From NCBI RefSeq assembly GCF_001557325.1, contig NZ_LSJS01000192.1, positions 1-34,351 of the forward strand: a stretch of 34,351 bases of DNA. The letters run 5' to 3'. The stretch is from Erythrobacter donghaensis. Its GTDB lineage: Bacteria; Pseudomonadota; Alphaproteobacteria; Sphingomonadales; Sphingomonadaceae. Made by a program: the position numbers and the translations under genes. Positions 1-7,334 of the stretch are shown here, piece after piece (the first letter of the stretch is position 1; each line of letters begins with the position of its first letter). A model generated the notes under the pieces. That model saw nothing but the letters and a program-made list of their open reading frames with translations. It had not been told where the DNA came from and ran no database searches.

Positions 1-199
1 TGGCCATGGCACGGTAACCTCCGTCTGAGCGACGAACCATTGCGGCTGGGGCCGCAGGGTTGGTCCTGCGCGGGTGAATTGTGCCCATTCGCGTTGGCCT
101 GGCCGACCGTTCGTGCGCTCTCCCGACTCGCCTCGGGAGTTGATGGATCCGGTTGCCCCTTTTTGTCGCGCAGTTGCTCGGCACCAGGGGGGTATCCCG
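1..199 (+). promoter_or_regulatory. 3' part of a cobalamin-riboswitch leader upstream of btuB (aptamer outside the window)
   Basis: Positions 1-50 match 6124-6175, the tail that follows the complete cobalamin aptamer upstream of cobW. Shared elements are TGGCCA, GGCACGGTA, the block CCGTCTGAGCGACGAA and GGCTGGGG. Two leaders sharing a long block beyond the aptamer suggests that btuB is also controlled by a B12 riboswitch whose ligand-binding core lies just left of position 1. Further down is a perfect 7-bp hairpin (CTCCCGA 120-126 with TCGGGAG 133-139). CCCCT at 156-160 could pair with the ribosome binding site AGGGGGG at 186-192, which would suit control of translation initiation, but this pairing is only a possibility. 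No separate gene is supported here. Confidence 0.7.
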
Positions 200-2143
200 A
201 TGAAGAAACCTGTTCTCGTATCCACGTTTGCGCTGGCGCTAGCCAGCTGCCCGGCCTTCGCGCAGTCGAACCCGGGACAGCCTACAACCAATGACAGCGG
301 CGAAACCATTGTCGTGACGGCGTCGCGGTCCGGTGAGGCCGTGGCCGTAAACAAGCTCGGTGCGTCAGTGACGGTACTGGACAGCGAAGCGTTGGAGCAG
401 CGCCAGACCCGGATTGTTTCGGACATTCTGCGCGATGTGCCGGGCGTTGCCGTTAGCCGCACCGGCGCTGTTGGCGGCCTCACCCAGCTCCGGCTTCGCG
501 GCTCCGAGGGCAACCACGTGCTCGTTCTGATTGACGGTATAGAAGCTTCGGACCCGTATTTTGGCGAGTTCGATTTCGCCACTCTCATTGCCGATCCAGA
601 AGCCCGCGTTGAAGTCCTGCGCGGGCAGCAGTCCTCGCTTTACGGTTCGGACGCGATCGGCGGCGTTATCCAGTATCTGACATTGACCGGTAAGGAGGCT
701 CCGGGGGTCAGCTTGCGCGCAGAGGGCGGCAGCTTCAACACCTTCACCGGAAGCGCGCGTGCGGCCGGAGTGTCTGGCAATCTCGATTATGCCGTCTCTG
801 GCGCTTACTATCACACCGGCGGCTATCCCACGGCACGAAATGGCAGCAGGGATGTCGGCTCCGACATCGCAGGCCTTTCGGCCAAGCTCATCTGGTCACC
901 GTCCGAAACCTTCAAACTGACCGGCGTTGCCCGCTACAGCTTCACGGAAGCCGAGACCAACAACAGCGAGAACAATCCGGCGAGCCCGCTCTTCGGATTC
1001 ACCGTCGACAGCCCCGGCGTATTCTTCCGAAACAAGGCCTTCTATGGTCTTGTGAGAGCTGAACTGATCGGACTCGACGGACGCTGGACGAACGCGGTGA
1101 CAGGGCAAGTCGCCTTGAGCGAGCGCAAGGGCTTCGACGCTGCGGGCTTCGATTACGGCAACAAGGGTAACCGCTACAAAGGCTCGTTTGAATCGAGCCT
1201 GCGGCTGGGCACCGACGCCATCCGGCATCGTCTGACCGCCGCAATCGACGTCGAGCGCGAAGAATTCCAGAACACCACACCGTCATCCTTCGCGTTTCAG
1301 GGAAAAAGATCCACCGACAATATCGGGATTGTCGGGCAGTATGAACTGCTGATCAACGACGCATTCTCTTTTGGTGCATCAATCCGCCATGACGAAAATG
1401 ATCGCTTTGATGACCCCACAACTTGGCGGGTTCAAGGCAGTTATTCGCTCCCGACTGGTACCCGTGTTCGCGGTGCCTATGGAACGGGGGTCAAGAATCC
1501 GGGCTATTTCGAGCTCTTTGGATTTTCCGATGGCCGCTATATTGGCAACCCTAACCTGAGGCCCGAGAAGTCGGAAGGGTGGGAAGCCGGCATCGAGCAA
1601 AGCTTCAGCGATGGCAAGGCCACCATAGGCGCGACCTATTTCGATAGCCGCCTGAAGGACGAAATTTTCACGACCTTCCCCGCTCCGACCTTCATAGCGA
1701 CGCCATCAAACCGTGCAACTTTGTCGAAACAGCATGGCATTGAGGTGGCCCTTGCCGCCCGTCCGATTCCTCAGATCAGGCTGGACGCCGCCTACACATG
1801 GCTTCATGCGCGAGAAAACGGCACAGTCGAGGTGCGTCGCCCCAAGCATATCGGCAGTTTCAACGCGACAGTGTTCAGCAAGGATGAGCGCTTTTCGGGT
1901 ACGTTGACAGTGCGCTACAACGGGCGTCAGACCGATGTCGCGTTTACAAATCCAAGCTTCATTCCGGTGCGCGTGTCCCTGAGGGAATATGTGCTGGTTA
2001 ACCTGAATGCTGAATACAAGTTGCGGCCCAACATTTCGTTGTTTGCGCGCGTAGAAAACCTCATCAACGAGCAATACGAAGAGGTGTTCAGCTTCGCCAC
2101 CCCGGGCCGCGCAGGCTATGGCGGCGTTCGCGTCCGCTTCTGA
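200..2143 (+). CDS. btuB: TonB-dependent vitamin B12 outer-membrane receptor BtuB
   Basis: A 647-residue TonB-dependent receptor that takes cobalamin across the outer membrane using energy from TonB/ExbBD. The start at 200 follows AGGGGGG (186-192) and gives a normal Sec signal peptide of about 22 residues ending ASCPAFAQ. The mature N-terminus carries a TonB-box-like ETIVVTASR, then the plug domain (LRDVPGVAV, LRLRGSEGNHVLVLIDG, EVLRGQQSSLYGSDAIGGVI) and a beta-barrel ending in the typical C-terminal aromatic (GGVRVRF). Upstream in-frame codons from 74 would put 42 unconserved residues before the signal peptide, so that start is rejected. The stop overlaps the btuF start (TGATG), and the next genes encode the matching ABC importer. 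Substrate specificity is inferred from the operon and the riboswitch-like leader. Confidence 0.93.
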   Translation: MKKPVLVSTFALALASCPAFAQSNPGQPTTNDSGETIVVTASRSGEAVAVNKLGASVTVLDSEALEQRQTRIVSDILRDVPGVAVSRTGAVGGLTQLRLRGSEGNHVLVLIDGIEASDPYFGEFDFATLIADPEARVEVLRGQQSSLYGSDAIGGVIQYLTLTGKEAPGVSLRAEGGSFNTFTGSARAAGVSGNLDYAVSGAYYHTGGYPTARNGSRDVGSDIAGLSAKLIWSPSETFKLTGVARYSFTEAETNNSENNPASPLFGFTVDSPGVFFRNKAFYGLVRAELIGLDGRWTNAVTGQVALSERKGFDAAGFDYGNKGNRYKGSFESSLRLGTDAIRHRLTAAIDVEREEFQNTTPSSFAFQGKRSTDNIGIVGQYELLINDAFSFGASIRHDENDRFDDPTTWRVQGSYSLPTGTRVRGAYGTGVKNPGYFELFGFSDGRYIGNPNLRPEKSEGWEAGIEQSFSDGKATIGATYFDSRLKDEIFTTFPAPTFIATPSNRATLSKQHGIEVALAARPIPQIRLDAAYTWLHARENGTVEVRRPKHIGSFNATVFSKDERFSGTLTVRYNGRQTDVAFTNPSFIPVRVSLREYVLVNLNAEYKLRPNISLFARVENLINEQYEEVFSFATPGRAGYGGVRVRF

Positions 2144-3048
2144 TGTTCCGCAAGGCGCTCTGCCTCCTTTGGATGATCTCCGTGCTTCCGGCTCTGGCCG
2201 GTTGCACGGAGCCGTCTGGTAGTCGCAGCCAGGCGGCAGCAAAGCCAGTCCATGTCATGTCGATGAACCAGTGCACGGATCAGCTTGTCCTGGCATTGCT
2301 GCCACCTGAGCGGATCGCGTCAGTCACTTGGCTGTCGCGCGATCCCGACGGCTCACTCATGTTCCGCGAGGCTGCGCGTGTCGACATCAACCATGGAATG
2401 TCGGAGGAGGTCCTGCGCCAGAAGCCGGACCTCGTTATTGCCGGGGCATTTACGACGCCGGCAACACGCGGACTGCTGAAGCGATTAGGGTTTCCAATGA
2501 TCGAGGTCGATCATGCGGAAACCTACGAGGATATCCGCCGGATAACCCGACAGGTTGCCAAGGCAGTAGGAGAGCCCGCTCGCGGCGAAGAATTGATCGC
2601 AAAAATGGACCGCCAACTGGCCGACCTTGCGCGCGATCCGGGCCCGCCCCTACGAGTGGCTGCGTGGGATGGTGCTGGCTTCAATGCAAGCACGGGGTCT
2701 CTCTATGACACTGTGCTCCAGACCGCCGGTGCGATCAATGTTGCCAACTCACTGCAGAAGAGCAGCTACGGCAAACCGGATATCGAAATCCTGCTCCTTT
2801 CTGCTCCGTCCCTGCTGGTGAAAGGCGCCGGGGTAGGTCGCCGCCCGGGGCTTCGCGAAAACGTCGAGCGACACCCTCTAATCCGTCGCTACTGGGACGG
2901 TGACCGTACGCTGACGATCCGACAGGCGTACTACGTTTGCGGAACGCCGATGGTGACGGAAGCCGCGATGCAGTTGCGCAACGAACTTCGTTCAGCGGCT
3001 CTCCATGCCCGCTCTCCCCTTCCCTTTGCCGGTGGGAAATCGCTATGA
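2143..3048 (+). CDS. btuF: Cobalamin ABC-transporter substrate-binding lipoprotein (BtuF-like)
   Basis: A 301-residue periplasmic binding protein of the BtuF/FecB helical-backbone type. It should carry B12 from BtuB to the BtuCD permease. Residues 1-20 form a hydrophobic signal peptide followed by the lipobox LAGC (18-21), so Cys21 is probably lipidated and the protein membrane-tethered. The opening of the mature domain (VMSMNQCTDQLVLALLPPERIASVTWLS in part), the segment EEVLRQKPDLVIAG and the later segment LTIRQAYYVCGTP are typical of the family. The start overlaps the btuB stop (TGATG) and the stop overlaps btuC (ATGA), so translation is probably coupled. The protein could bind other corrinoids; B12 is favoured by the neighbours. 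Confidence 0.88.
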   Translation: MFRKALCLLWMISVLPALAGCTEPSGSRSQAAAKPVHVMSMNQCTDQLVLALLPPERIASVTWLSRDPDGSLMFREAARVDINHGMSEEVLRQKPDLVIAGAFTTPATRGLLKRLGFPMIEVDHAETYEDIRRITRQVAKAVGEPARGEELIAKMDRQLADLARDPGPPLRVAAWDGAGFNASTGSLYDTVLQTAGAINVANSLQKSSYGKPDIEILLLSAPSLLVKGAGVGRRPGLRENVERHPLIRRYWDGDRTLTIRQAYYVCGTPMVTEAAMQLRNELRSAALHARSPLPFAGGKSL

Positions 3049-4031
3049 CCCGGTGGCTTGTTCCCATGCTGGTCAGTTGTCTGCTCGCCAGCGCTTTCGC
3101 TTCGGTGTTGGCTGGCTCCGTCTGGTTGACACCACGCGAAGCGTTTCAGGCGCTGGCTTTCGATCACGCGGATCTGGCTGGCCAGATCGTCACCCAGATC
3201 CGCCTGCCACGGGTTCTCCTTTCGATGGCCATCGGTGGCATCCTTGGCCTCTCGGGTGCCGTCATGCAGGGGCTGTTGCGAAACCCGCTGGCTGACCCCG
3301 GCCTGTTGGGCGTTTCGGCAGGTGCCTCGCTCGGTGCGGTCATTGCCATCTATTTCGGCTTTGCCGCAAGTTTTACTCTTGCTGCACCGCTGTTTGGTCT
3401 GACCGGTGCATTCGTCACCACCGGCATTGCCTTCATCCTTGCGCGCGGGGGTGGCACCCTATCGCTCATCCTGGCCGGCGCGGCAGTCAGCAGCATAGCC
3501 AGTGCAGGCGTCAGTCTGGCGCTCAACCTCTCCCCCAATCCTTATGCCGCTTACGAGATCATGACCTGGCTGATGGGTTCGCTTGCCGATCGAAGCTGGG
3601 ATCATGTTCGCCTTGCCACACCCTTTATCCTTGCCGGGGGTACGATGCTTCTGCTGACGGGCCGCGCTCTGGATGCTCTTGCATTGGGTGAAGCGCAGGC
3701 TGAAAGCCTGGGCATTGCGGTTTCACGGACGCGCATGCTGGCACTGGTCGGCACGGCCCTTGGCGTCGGAGGCGCAACCGCCGTATCCGGAACGATCGGT
3801 TTCGTCGGCCTGATTGCGCCTCACCTTGCCCGGCCTTTGGTCGCCCATCGTCCAGGCAAGGTACTCATCCCGGCCATGCTGGTTGGAGCCGTTCTGGTAA
3901 CCCTCGCCGACATCGCTTCGCGGACACTGGTATTCCGGGGCATGCCGCTAAATCTGGGGGTGTTCATCAGCCTGATCGGGGCACCGTTCTTCCTGTGGCT
4001 GGTCCTTCATGTCCGGAGACGCACCGCATGA
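3045..4031 (+). CDS. btuC: Cobalamin ABC-transporter permease (FecCD/BtuC family)
   Basis: A 328-residue inner-membrane permease of the FecCD family, the usual length. It is highly hydrophobic, with around ten membrane segments. Family landmarks include LRLPRVLLSMAIGG-type sequence near the N-terminus, GLLRNPLADPGLLGVSAGAS and the ATPase-coupling region AVSGTIGFVGLIAPHLAR. It should form a homodimeric channel with BtuD and accept B12 from BtuF. The start at 3045 was chosen because it makes a 4-bp ATGA overlap with btuF; longer in-frame readings from 2937 only read through btuF. The family also transports iron siderophores and haem, so specificity comes from context. Confidence 0.9.
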   Translation: MTRWLVPMLVSCLLASAFASVLAGSVWLTPREAFQALAFDHADLAGQIVTQIRLPRVLLSMAIGGILGLSGAVMQGLLRNPLADPGLLGVSAGASLGAVIAIYFGFAASFTLAAPLFGLTGAFVTTGIAFILARGGGTLSLILAGAAVSSIASAGVSLALNLSPNPYAAYEIMTWLMGSLADRSWDHVRLATPFILAGGTMLLLTGRALDALALGEAQAESLGIAVSRTRMLALVGTALGVGGATAVSGTIGFVGLIAPHLARPLVAHRPGKVLIPAMLVGAVLVTLADIASRTLVFRGMPLNLGVFISLIGAPFFLWLVLHVRRRTA

Positions 4032-4810
4032 GCGCGCTGCACTTTCATGGTGTTTCAGCGCGCCGGGGCCAGCGTCTGGTTCTCGACGGGATATCGGCCT
4101 TCGTTCCGTCGGGCCACCTGACCGCCGTGATCGGCCCCAACGGCGCGGGCAAGAGCACCTTGCTGGATATCGCATCTGGCCTGAAACGTCCGGCGCAAGG
4201 TTCGGTCGAACTCGATGGCAAGGACCTCCACCGCCTTGGCCGGCGGGAACTTGCCAAGGTGCGTGCCTATCTGCCGCAACGTGCGGGGGTTGATTGGCCG
4301 ATCACCGTAGAGCGCGTGGTTGCGCTCGGGCTGACTCCGGCGCTGCCAGCATTCGGCAGCATACCGTCCGCTCTGCTTCCCGCCATCGACGATGCACTGC
4401 TCGCCTGCGATCTGCTGGGTTTGCGGGATCGGCCAGCCACGCAATTGTCGGGTGGCGAACTGGCGCGGGCAATGCTGGCCCGCGCGATTGTCGGCGATCC
4501 AGCGCTTCTGATCGTTGATGAACCAACCGCGGGTCTGGATCCACGCCATGCCATCGATGCCGTCCAGCGTCTCAAGGCCCGGACCACGGCCGGGTGCACG
4601 GTTGTCATGGCGATCCACGATCTTGATCTGGCCTTGGCCTTCGCGGACTCGATCCTCGCAATCCGCGATGGGCGATTGCTTGCACACGGTCCGACGCACG
4701 AAGTCGTCACCGAAAGCCTGCTCACCTCGCTTTATGACGTTCCGGTCCGGTTATCTCGTGACGGGGACGGCATTTCCGTCCGCTTTCTCAAGTCCGGGGT
4801 ATCATCATGA
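4028..4810 (+). CDS. btuD: Cobalamin ABC-transporter ATP-binding protein (BtuD)
   Basis: A 260-residue cytoplasmic ATPase that powers the BtuC permease. The nucleotide-binding motifs are all present: Walker A GPNGAGKST (36-44), Q-loop in AYLPQR, ABC signature LSGGELARAML, Walker B ALLIVDEP followed by the D-loop region TAGLDPRH, and the switch histidine in VMAIHDLDLA. The sequence groups with the siderophore/haem/B12 importer ATPases. The start at 4028 overlaps the btuC stop (ATGA), and the stop overlaps the next gene in the same way, so five genes from btuB onward look like one translationally coupled operon. Confidence 0.9.
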   Translation: MSALHFHGVSARRGQRLVLDGISAFVPSGHLTAVIGPNGAGKSTLLDIASGLKRPAQGSVELDGKDLHRLGRRELAKVRAYLPQRAGVDWPITVERVVALGLTPALPAFGSIPSALLPAIDDALLACDLLGLRDRPATQLSGGELARAMLARAIVGDPALLIVDEPTAGLDPRHAIDAVQRLKARTTAGCTVVMAIHDLDLALAFADSILAIRDGRLLAHGPTHEVVTESLLTSLYDVPVRLSRDGDGISVRFLKSGVSS

Positions 4811-5787
4811 ACCAGATTTCCTTTGACGAACTGGCACGTCTCGCGTCCGACCCTGGCCATGGCTGGAGCATCGGCACATTCGGTGCGATCGGCGAATTCA
4901 TTCGCGACGAGGATGAGCCGGCCACGGTTCAAAACGAAGGCGACAATATCGAAATCGTGACCGCTCGCGGTGCCTTGCGGATCAGGCATTCGGATAGCTT
5001 TGAATGCCTTGCCTGGGATAGCCTGTCCTCTGATGGCGAAAGCTGGGGCCATGCGATGGCGCTCTGCGCGCCTCTGACTGGTTCGGTCGATCGGGCTGTC
5101 GTATCTTTGGGCACCGATACCGACGCCATTCGCAGGGAAGACCAATCGAGCCGCCTGGTCGACATGGGCGTTTGTAACGGCACCATAAAGATGTGCGCCC
5201 GCACTGACGACGAAGCGCTGATCGGGGCTCTCGAGGCTCTTGAAGGTCAGGACCTGCTGTCTTCGCCAACAGTCATGGCCGAGGTTCTGCGTGCCCAGCC
5301 CCACCGGGTCATGCTCTCGCCTGCCGGACGGATCGAAGTCTTCCAACCGATTCCGCCTCCGGATGGGAAATCGCCGGAAGGCCCGCACACCCATCTGCTT
5401 GCCAAGCTTATCGGGAAGGGTCGGCCACATGGCGCTAACGTCCCCATTCCGGATGGCTATCAGTCGATCCTGAACATTCACCCTCGCTCACCTTGGCGAA
5501 ACGCACTGGGTGAACGGCACAATTTCGTGCCCGATACGGACACCGCCTTTTCACCTATGCTTGAACGCTTTGGCCTTGATCAGGATCGTGCCGTGGACGC
5601 ACATATCCGCACCGCTGTGGCTGAAGGCGCAAACCCTGAATTCTTTGATTGGCCCGACACACGGCGGGGCCGAACGAAAGCCCGCATCGTCCTGCGCCGT
5701 CTTGCTGCCGCCGGTCACGAGCGCGTGGGTCCCTGGCGCGTCTGGTTTGACCGTGCGCCCGTTGAAACCGACGAAACGGAACAGTGA
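4807..5787 (+). CDS. Conserved protein of unknown function in the B12 uptake operon (possibly DUF6925)
   Basis: A 326-residue soluble protein with no signal peptide or membrane segment; the function is not known to me. It is translationally coupled to btuD (ATGA overlap) and is the last gene before the cobW riboswitch, so it should be made when B12 is scarce. Visible features are an acidic N-terminal half, a histidine-bearing motif GPHTHLLAKLIGKGR around residue 195, a following segment (HGANVPIPDGY, then ILNIHPRSPW) and a basic C-terminus ending in an acidic tail. From memory it resembles the uncharacterised family named DUF6925, but I could not verify this. A role in corrinoid handling, or in B12-responsive physiology, is inference from position only. 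Composition matches its neighbours, so it is not an obvious recent arrival. Confidence 0.75.
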   Translation: MNQISFDELARLASDPGHGWSIGTFGAIGEFIRDEDEPATVQNEGDNIEIVTARGALRIRHSDSFECLAWDSLSSDGESWGHAMALCAPLTGSVDRAVVSLGTDTDAIRREDQSSRLVDMGVCNGTIKMCARTDDEALIGALEALEGQDLLSSPTVMAEVLRAQPHRVMLSPAGRIEVFQPIPPPDGKSPEGPHTHLLAKLIGKGRPHGANVPIPDGYQSILNIHPRSPWRNALGERHNFVPDTDTAFSPMLERFGLDQDRAVDAHIRTAVAEGANPEFFDWPDTRRGRTKARIVLRRLAAAGHERVGPWRVWFDRAPVETDETEQ

Positions 5788-5815
5788 GGTTGCGCCTGCA
5801 ATTTCAGCGCGAACT

Positions 5816-5849
5816 TTGATTGGCATGATAGAAGTTTGGGTTTAGAGAT
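5816..5849 (+). promoter_or_regulatory. Tentative promoter for the cobW-cobP operon
   Basis: TTGATT at 5816-5821 could serve as a -35 element, with an A+T-rich stretch (TTTAGAGAT, 5841-5849) near the expected -10 distance. The stretch from 5788 to 5889 is noticeably more A+T-rich than the flanking genes and lies just before the aptamer, where a promoter is expected. The match is weak and the spacing imperfect, so the exact elements are uncertain. I see no strong terminator between 5788 and this site, so read-through from the btu operon is possible. Confidence 0.25.
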
Positions 5850-5889
5850 ATTCAATGATGATGTGGGCTTGCCCGTGTCATCGATGATC

Positions 5890-6095
5890 GCGCCGGTGCC
5901 CCCAACGGGGCTTAATCGGGAATGCGGTGCGGGAGCATGGCTCTCAAATCCGCGGCTGTCCCTGCAACTGTAAGCGGAGAGCGCGATGCACATTTTTCCT
6001 GCGCGTGCAGGAGAAGCCACTGGACCGCGCATGAACGCGCATCTGGGAAGGCGTGCATCAAGCTGTGACCCGCGAGCCAGGAGACCTGCCGGCGC
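5890..6095 (+). ncRNA. Cobalamin (adenosylcobalamin) riboswitch aptamer
   Basis: All conserved blocks of the cobalamin riboswitch occur in order: GGTGCC (5895-5900), CTTAATCGGGAAT (5911-5923), the long block TCCGCGGCTGTCCC then GCAACTGTAAGCGG (5949-5977), GCCACTGG (6016-6023), CTGGGAAGGC (6043-6052) and the B12 box AGCCAGGAGACCTGCC (6075-6090). GCGCCGG at 5890-5896 is a perfect complement of CCGGCGC at 6089-6095 and may close the core. Binding of the coenzyme is known to repress downstream expression in this class. It precedes cobW and the whole synthesis operon, so the pathway end product should feed back on more than twenty genes. Confidence 0.97.
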
Positions 6096-6288
6096 TCTGG
6101 TCGCTCTTGCCCGGGTCCAGGGGATGGCCAAGGCACGGTACTCTTCCGTCTGAGCGACGAAGCTGTGTGGCTGGGGCTGCACGGCCGCGTGGTTTCGGGC
6201 GTCTGTCGCGCCTGCCCGTTGTCGCGCGCCGACCGGACCTGTCCGGCAAGCCCTGCCCGTTGTCGCTCTGGCGCGCGGAGGAACTGCC
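6096..6288 (+). promoter_or_regulatory. Expression platform between the riboswitch aptamer and cobW
   Basis: GTCGCTC (6100-6106) is perfectly complementary to GAGCGAC (6152-6158), closing a domain that contains a smaller hairpin ACGG/CCGT (6135-6138 and 6146-6149). The 3' half of this domain is repeated in the leader of btuB at 1-50. Downstream, CCTGCCCGTTGTCGC occurs twice (6211-6225 and 6252-6266) with the palindrome CCGGACCTGTCCGG (6233-6246) between the copies. The cobW ribosome binding site GGAGG (6277-6281) lies seven bases before the ATG. There is no U-rich terminator, so control at translation initiation seems more likely than attenuation. Confidence 0.65.
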
Positions 6289-7326
6289 ATGTCGGACCTG
6301 TCGAAGGTACCCGTCACGATCATCACCGGCTTTCTGGGTGCCGGTAAGACCACGCTGATCAGCCACCTGATCCGCAACGCTGGCGGACGCCGATTGGCTG
6401 TGGTCGTCAATGAATTCGGTACTCTGGGGGTGGATGGGGACATCCTGCAATCCTGCGCCATTCCCGATTGCCCGGCGGAAAACATCGTCGAACTGGCCAA
6501 CGGCTGCATCTGCTGCACCGTAGCGGACGATTTCATTCCCACCGTAGAGCGCCTGCTCGCGCTTGATCCGCGCCCTGACCATATCCTGATCGAGACATCA
6601 GGGCTGGCCCTGCCCAAGCCCTTGCTCAAGGCCTTCGACTGGCCGGCAATCCGCAGTCGCATCACGGTGGATGGCGTGCTTGCGCTGGCCGATGCCGAAG
6701 CGGTTGCTGCCGGTCGGTTTGCCCCCGATCTTGCAGCGCTGGAGGCCCAGCGCGCCGCCGATCCGGGGATCGACCACGAAACTCCGCTGTCCGAAGTCTT
6801 CGAGGACCAGCTTGCCTGCGCCGATCTGGTTTTACTGACCAAGGTTGATCTGGCCGGACCTGACGGAGTCGCTGCCGCAAGGGCAGCCATTGCGGCCGAA
6901 GCACCCCGCCCCGTGCCTGTGATCGAGATAGCCGAAGGGATCGTCGACCCTCGCGTGATCCTTGGACTTGGAGCTGCCGCCGAAGATGATATCGCCGCCC
7001 GGCCCTCGCATCACGACAATGAGGATGATCACGAGCACGACGATTTCGACAGCACCGTCATCGCGCTCGGCGAGATTGCCGATCCCGCCGATTTGGTGGC
7101 GCGTATCGAAACGCTCGCCCGCGATCATCGCATCCTGCGGGTGAAAGGCTATGCTGCCGTGACTGGCAAGCCCTTGCGCCTCTTGGTGCAGGCTGTCGGG
7201 TCGAGGGTTCGTCACCAGTATGACCGCCCATGGCGCCCCGATGAGCAGCGCCAGACTACCCTGGTCGCCATCGCCGAGCATGACGATATCGACGAGCCTG
7301 CCATTCGCGCGGTGCTGGCAGGCTAA
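6289..7326 (+). CDS. cobW: CobW, G3E-family GTPase / metallochaperone of cobalamin biosynthesis
   Basis: A 345-residue P-loop GTPase of the CobW/COG0523 family. It carries Walker A GFLGAGKTT (14-22), the metal-binding CxCC motif within NGCICCTV (Cys73, Cys75, Cys76), ETSGLALP (switch/Walker B region) and LTKVDL (guanine-specificity region). A His/Asp/Glu-rich loop (SHHDNEDDHEHDDFD) lies near residue 245 before the C-terminal domain. CobW has been proposed to deliver cobalt to the CobN-type cobaltochelatase, and cobN follows only 8 bp downstream, which fits. It is the first gene behind the riboswitch, with a strong GGAGG site. Zinc COG0523 relatives look similar, but context makes CobW the best call. 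Confidence 0.93.
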   Translation: MSDLSKVPVTIITGFLGAGKTTLISHLIRNAGGRRLAVVVNEFGTLGVDGDILQSCAIPDCPAENIVELANGCICCTVADDFIPTVERLLALDPRPDHILIETSGLALPKPLLKAFDWPAIRSRITVDGVLALADAEAVAAGRFAPDLAALEAQRAADPGIDHETPLSEVFEDQLACADLVLLTKVDLAGPDGVAAARAAIAAEAPRPVPVIEIAEGIVDPRVILGLGAAAEDDIAARPSHHDNEDDHEHDDFDSTVIALGEIADPADLVARIETLARDHRILRVKGYAAVTGKPLRLLVQAVGSRVRHQYDRPWRPDEQRQTTLVAIAEHDDIDEPAIRAVLAG

Positions 7327-7334
7327 GCCAGGCC

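Noticed and set aside
120..139. Hairpin CTCCCGA/TCGGGAG as a rho-independent terminator
   Set aside because: The nearest T-run is about 20 bases downstream, too far for intrinsic termination.
74..199. Upstream extension of btuB
   Set aside because: It would place unconserved residues before a proper signal peptide; the ATG at 200 has a strong ribosome binding site.
40..294. 84-codon plus-strand frame at the left edge
   Set aside because: It runs through the leader and the btuB signal peptide in another frame and has no recognisable protein features.
5715..6890. 391-codon minus-strand frame across the riboswitch and cobW
   Set aside because: It crosses a riboswitch and the antisense of cobW, and the translation is low-complexity Ala/Arg/Ser with no family.
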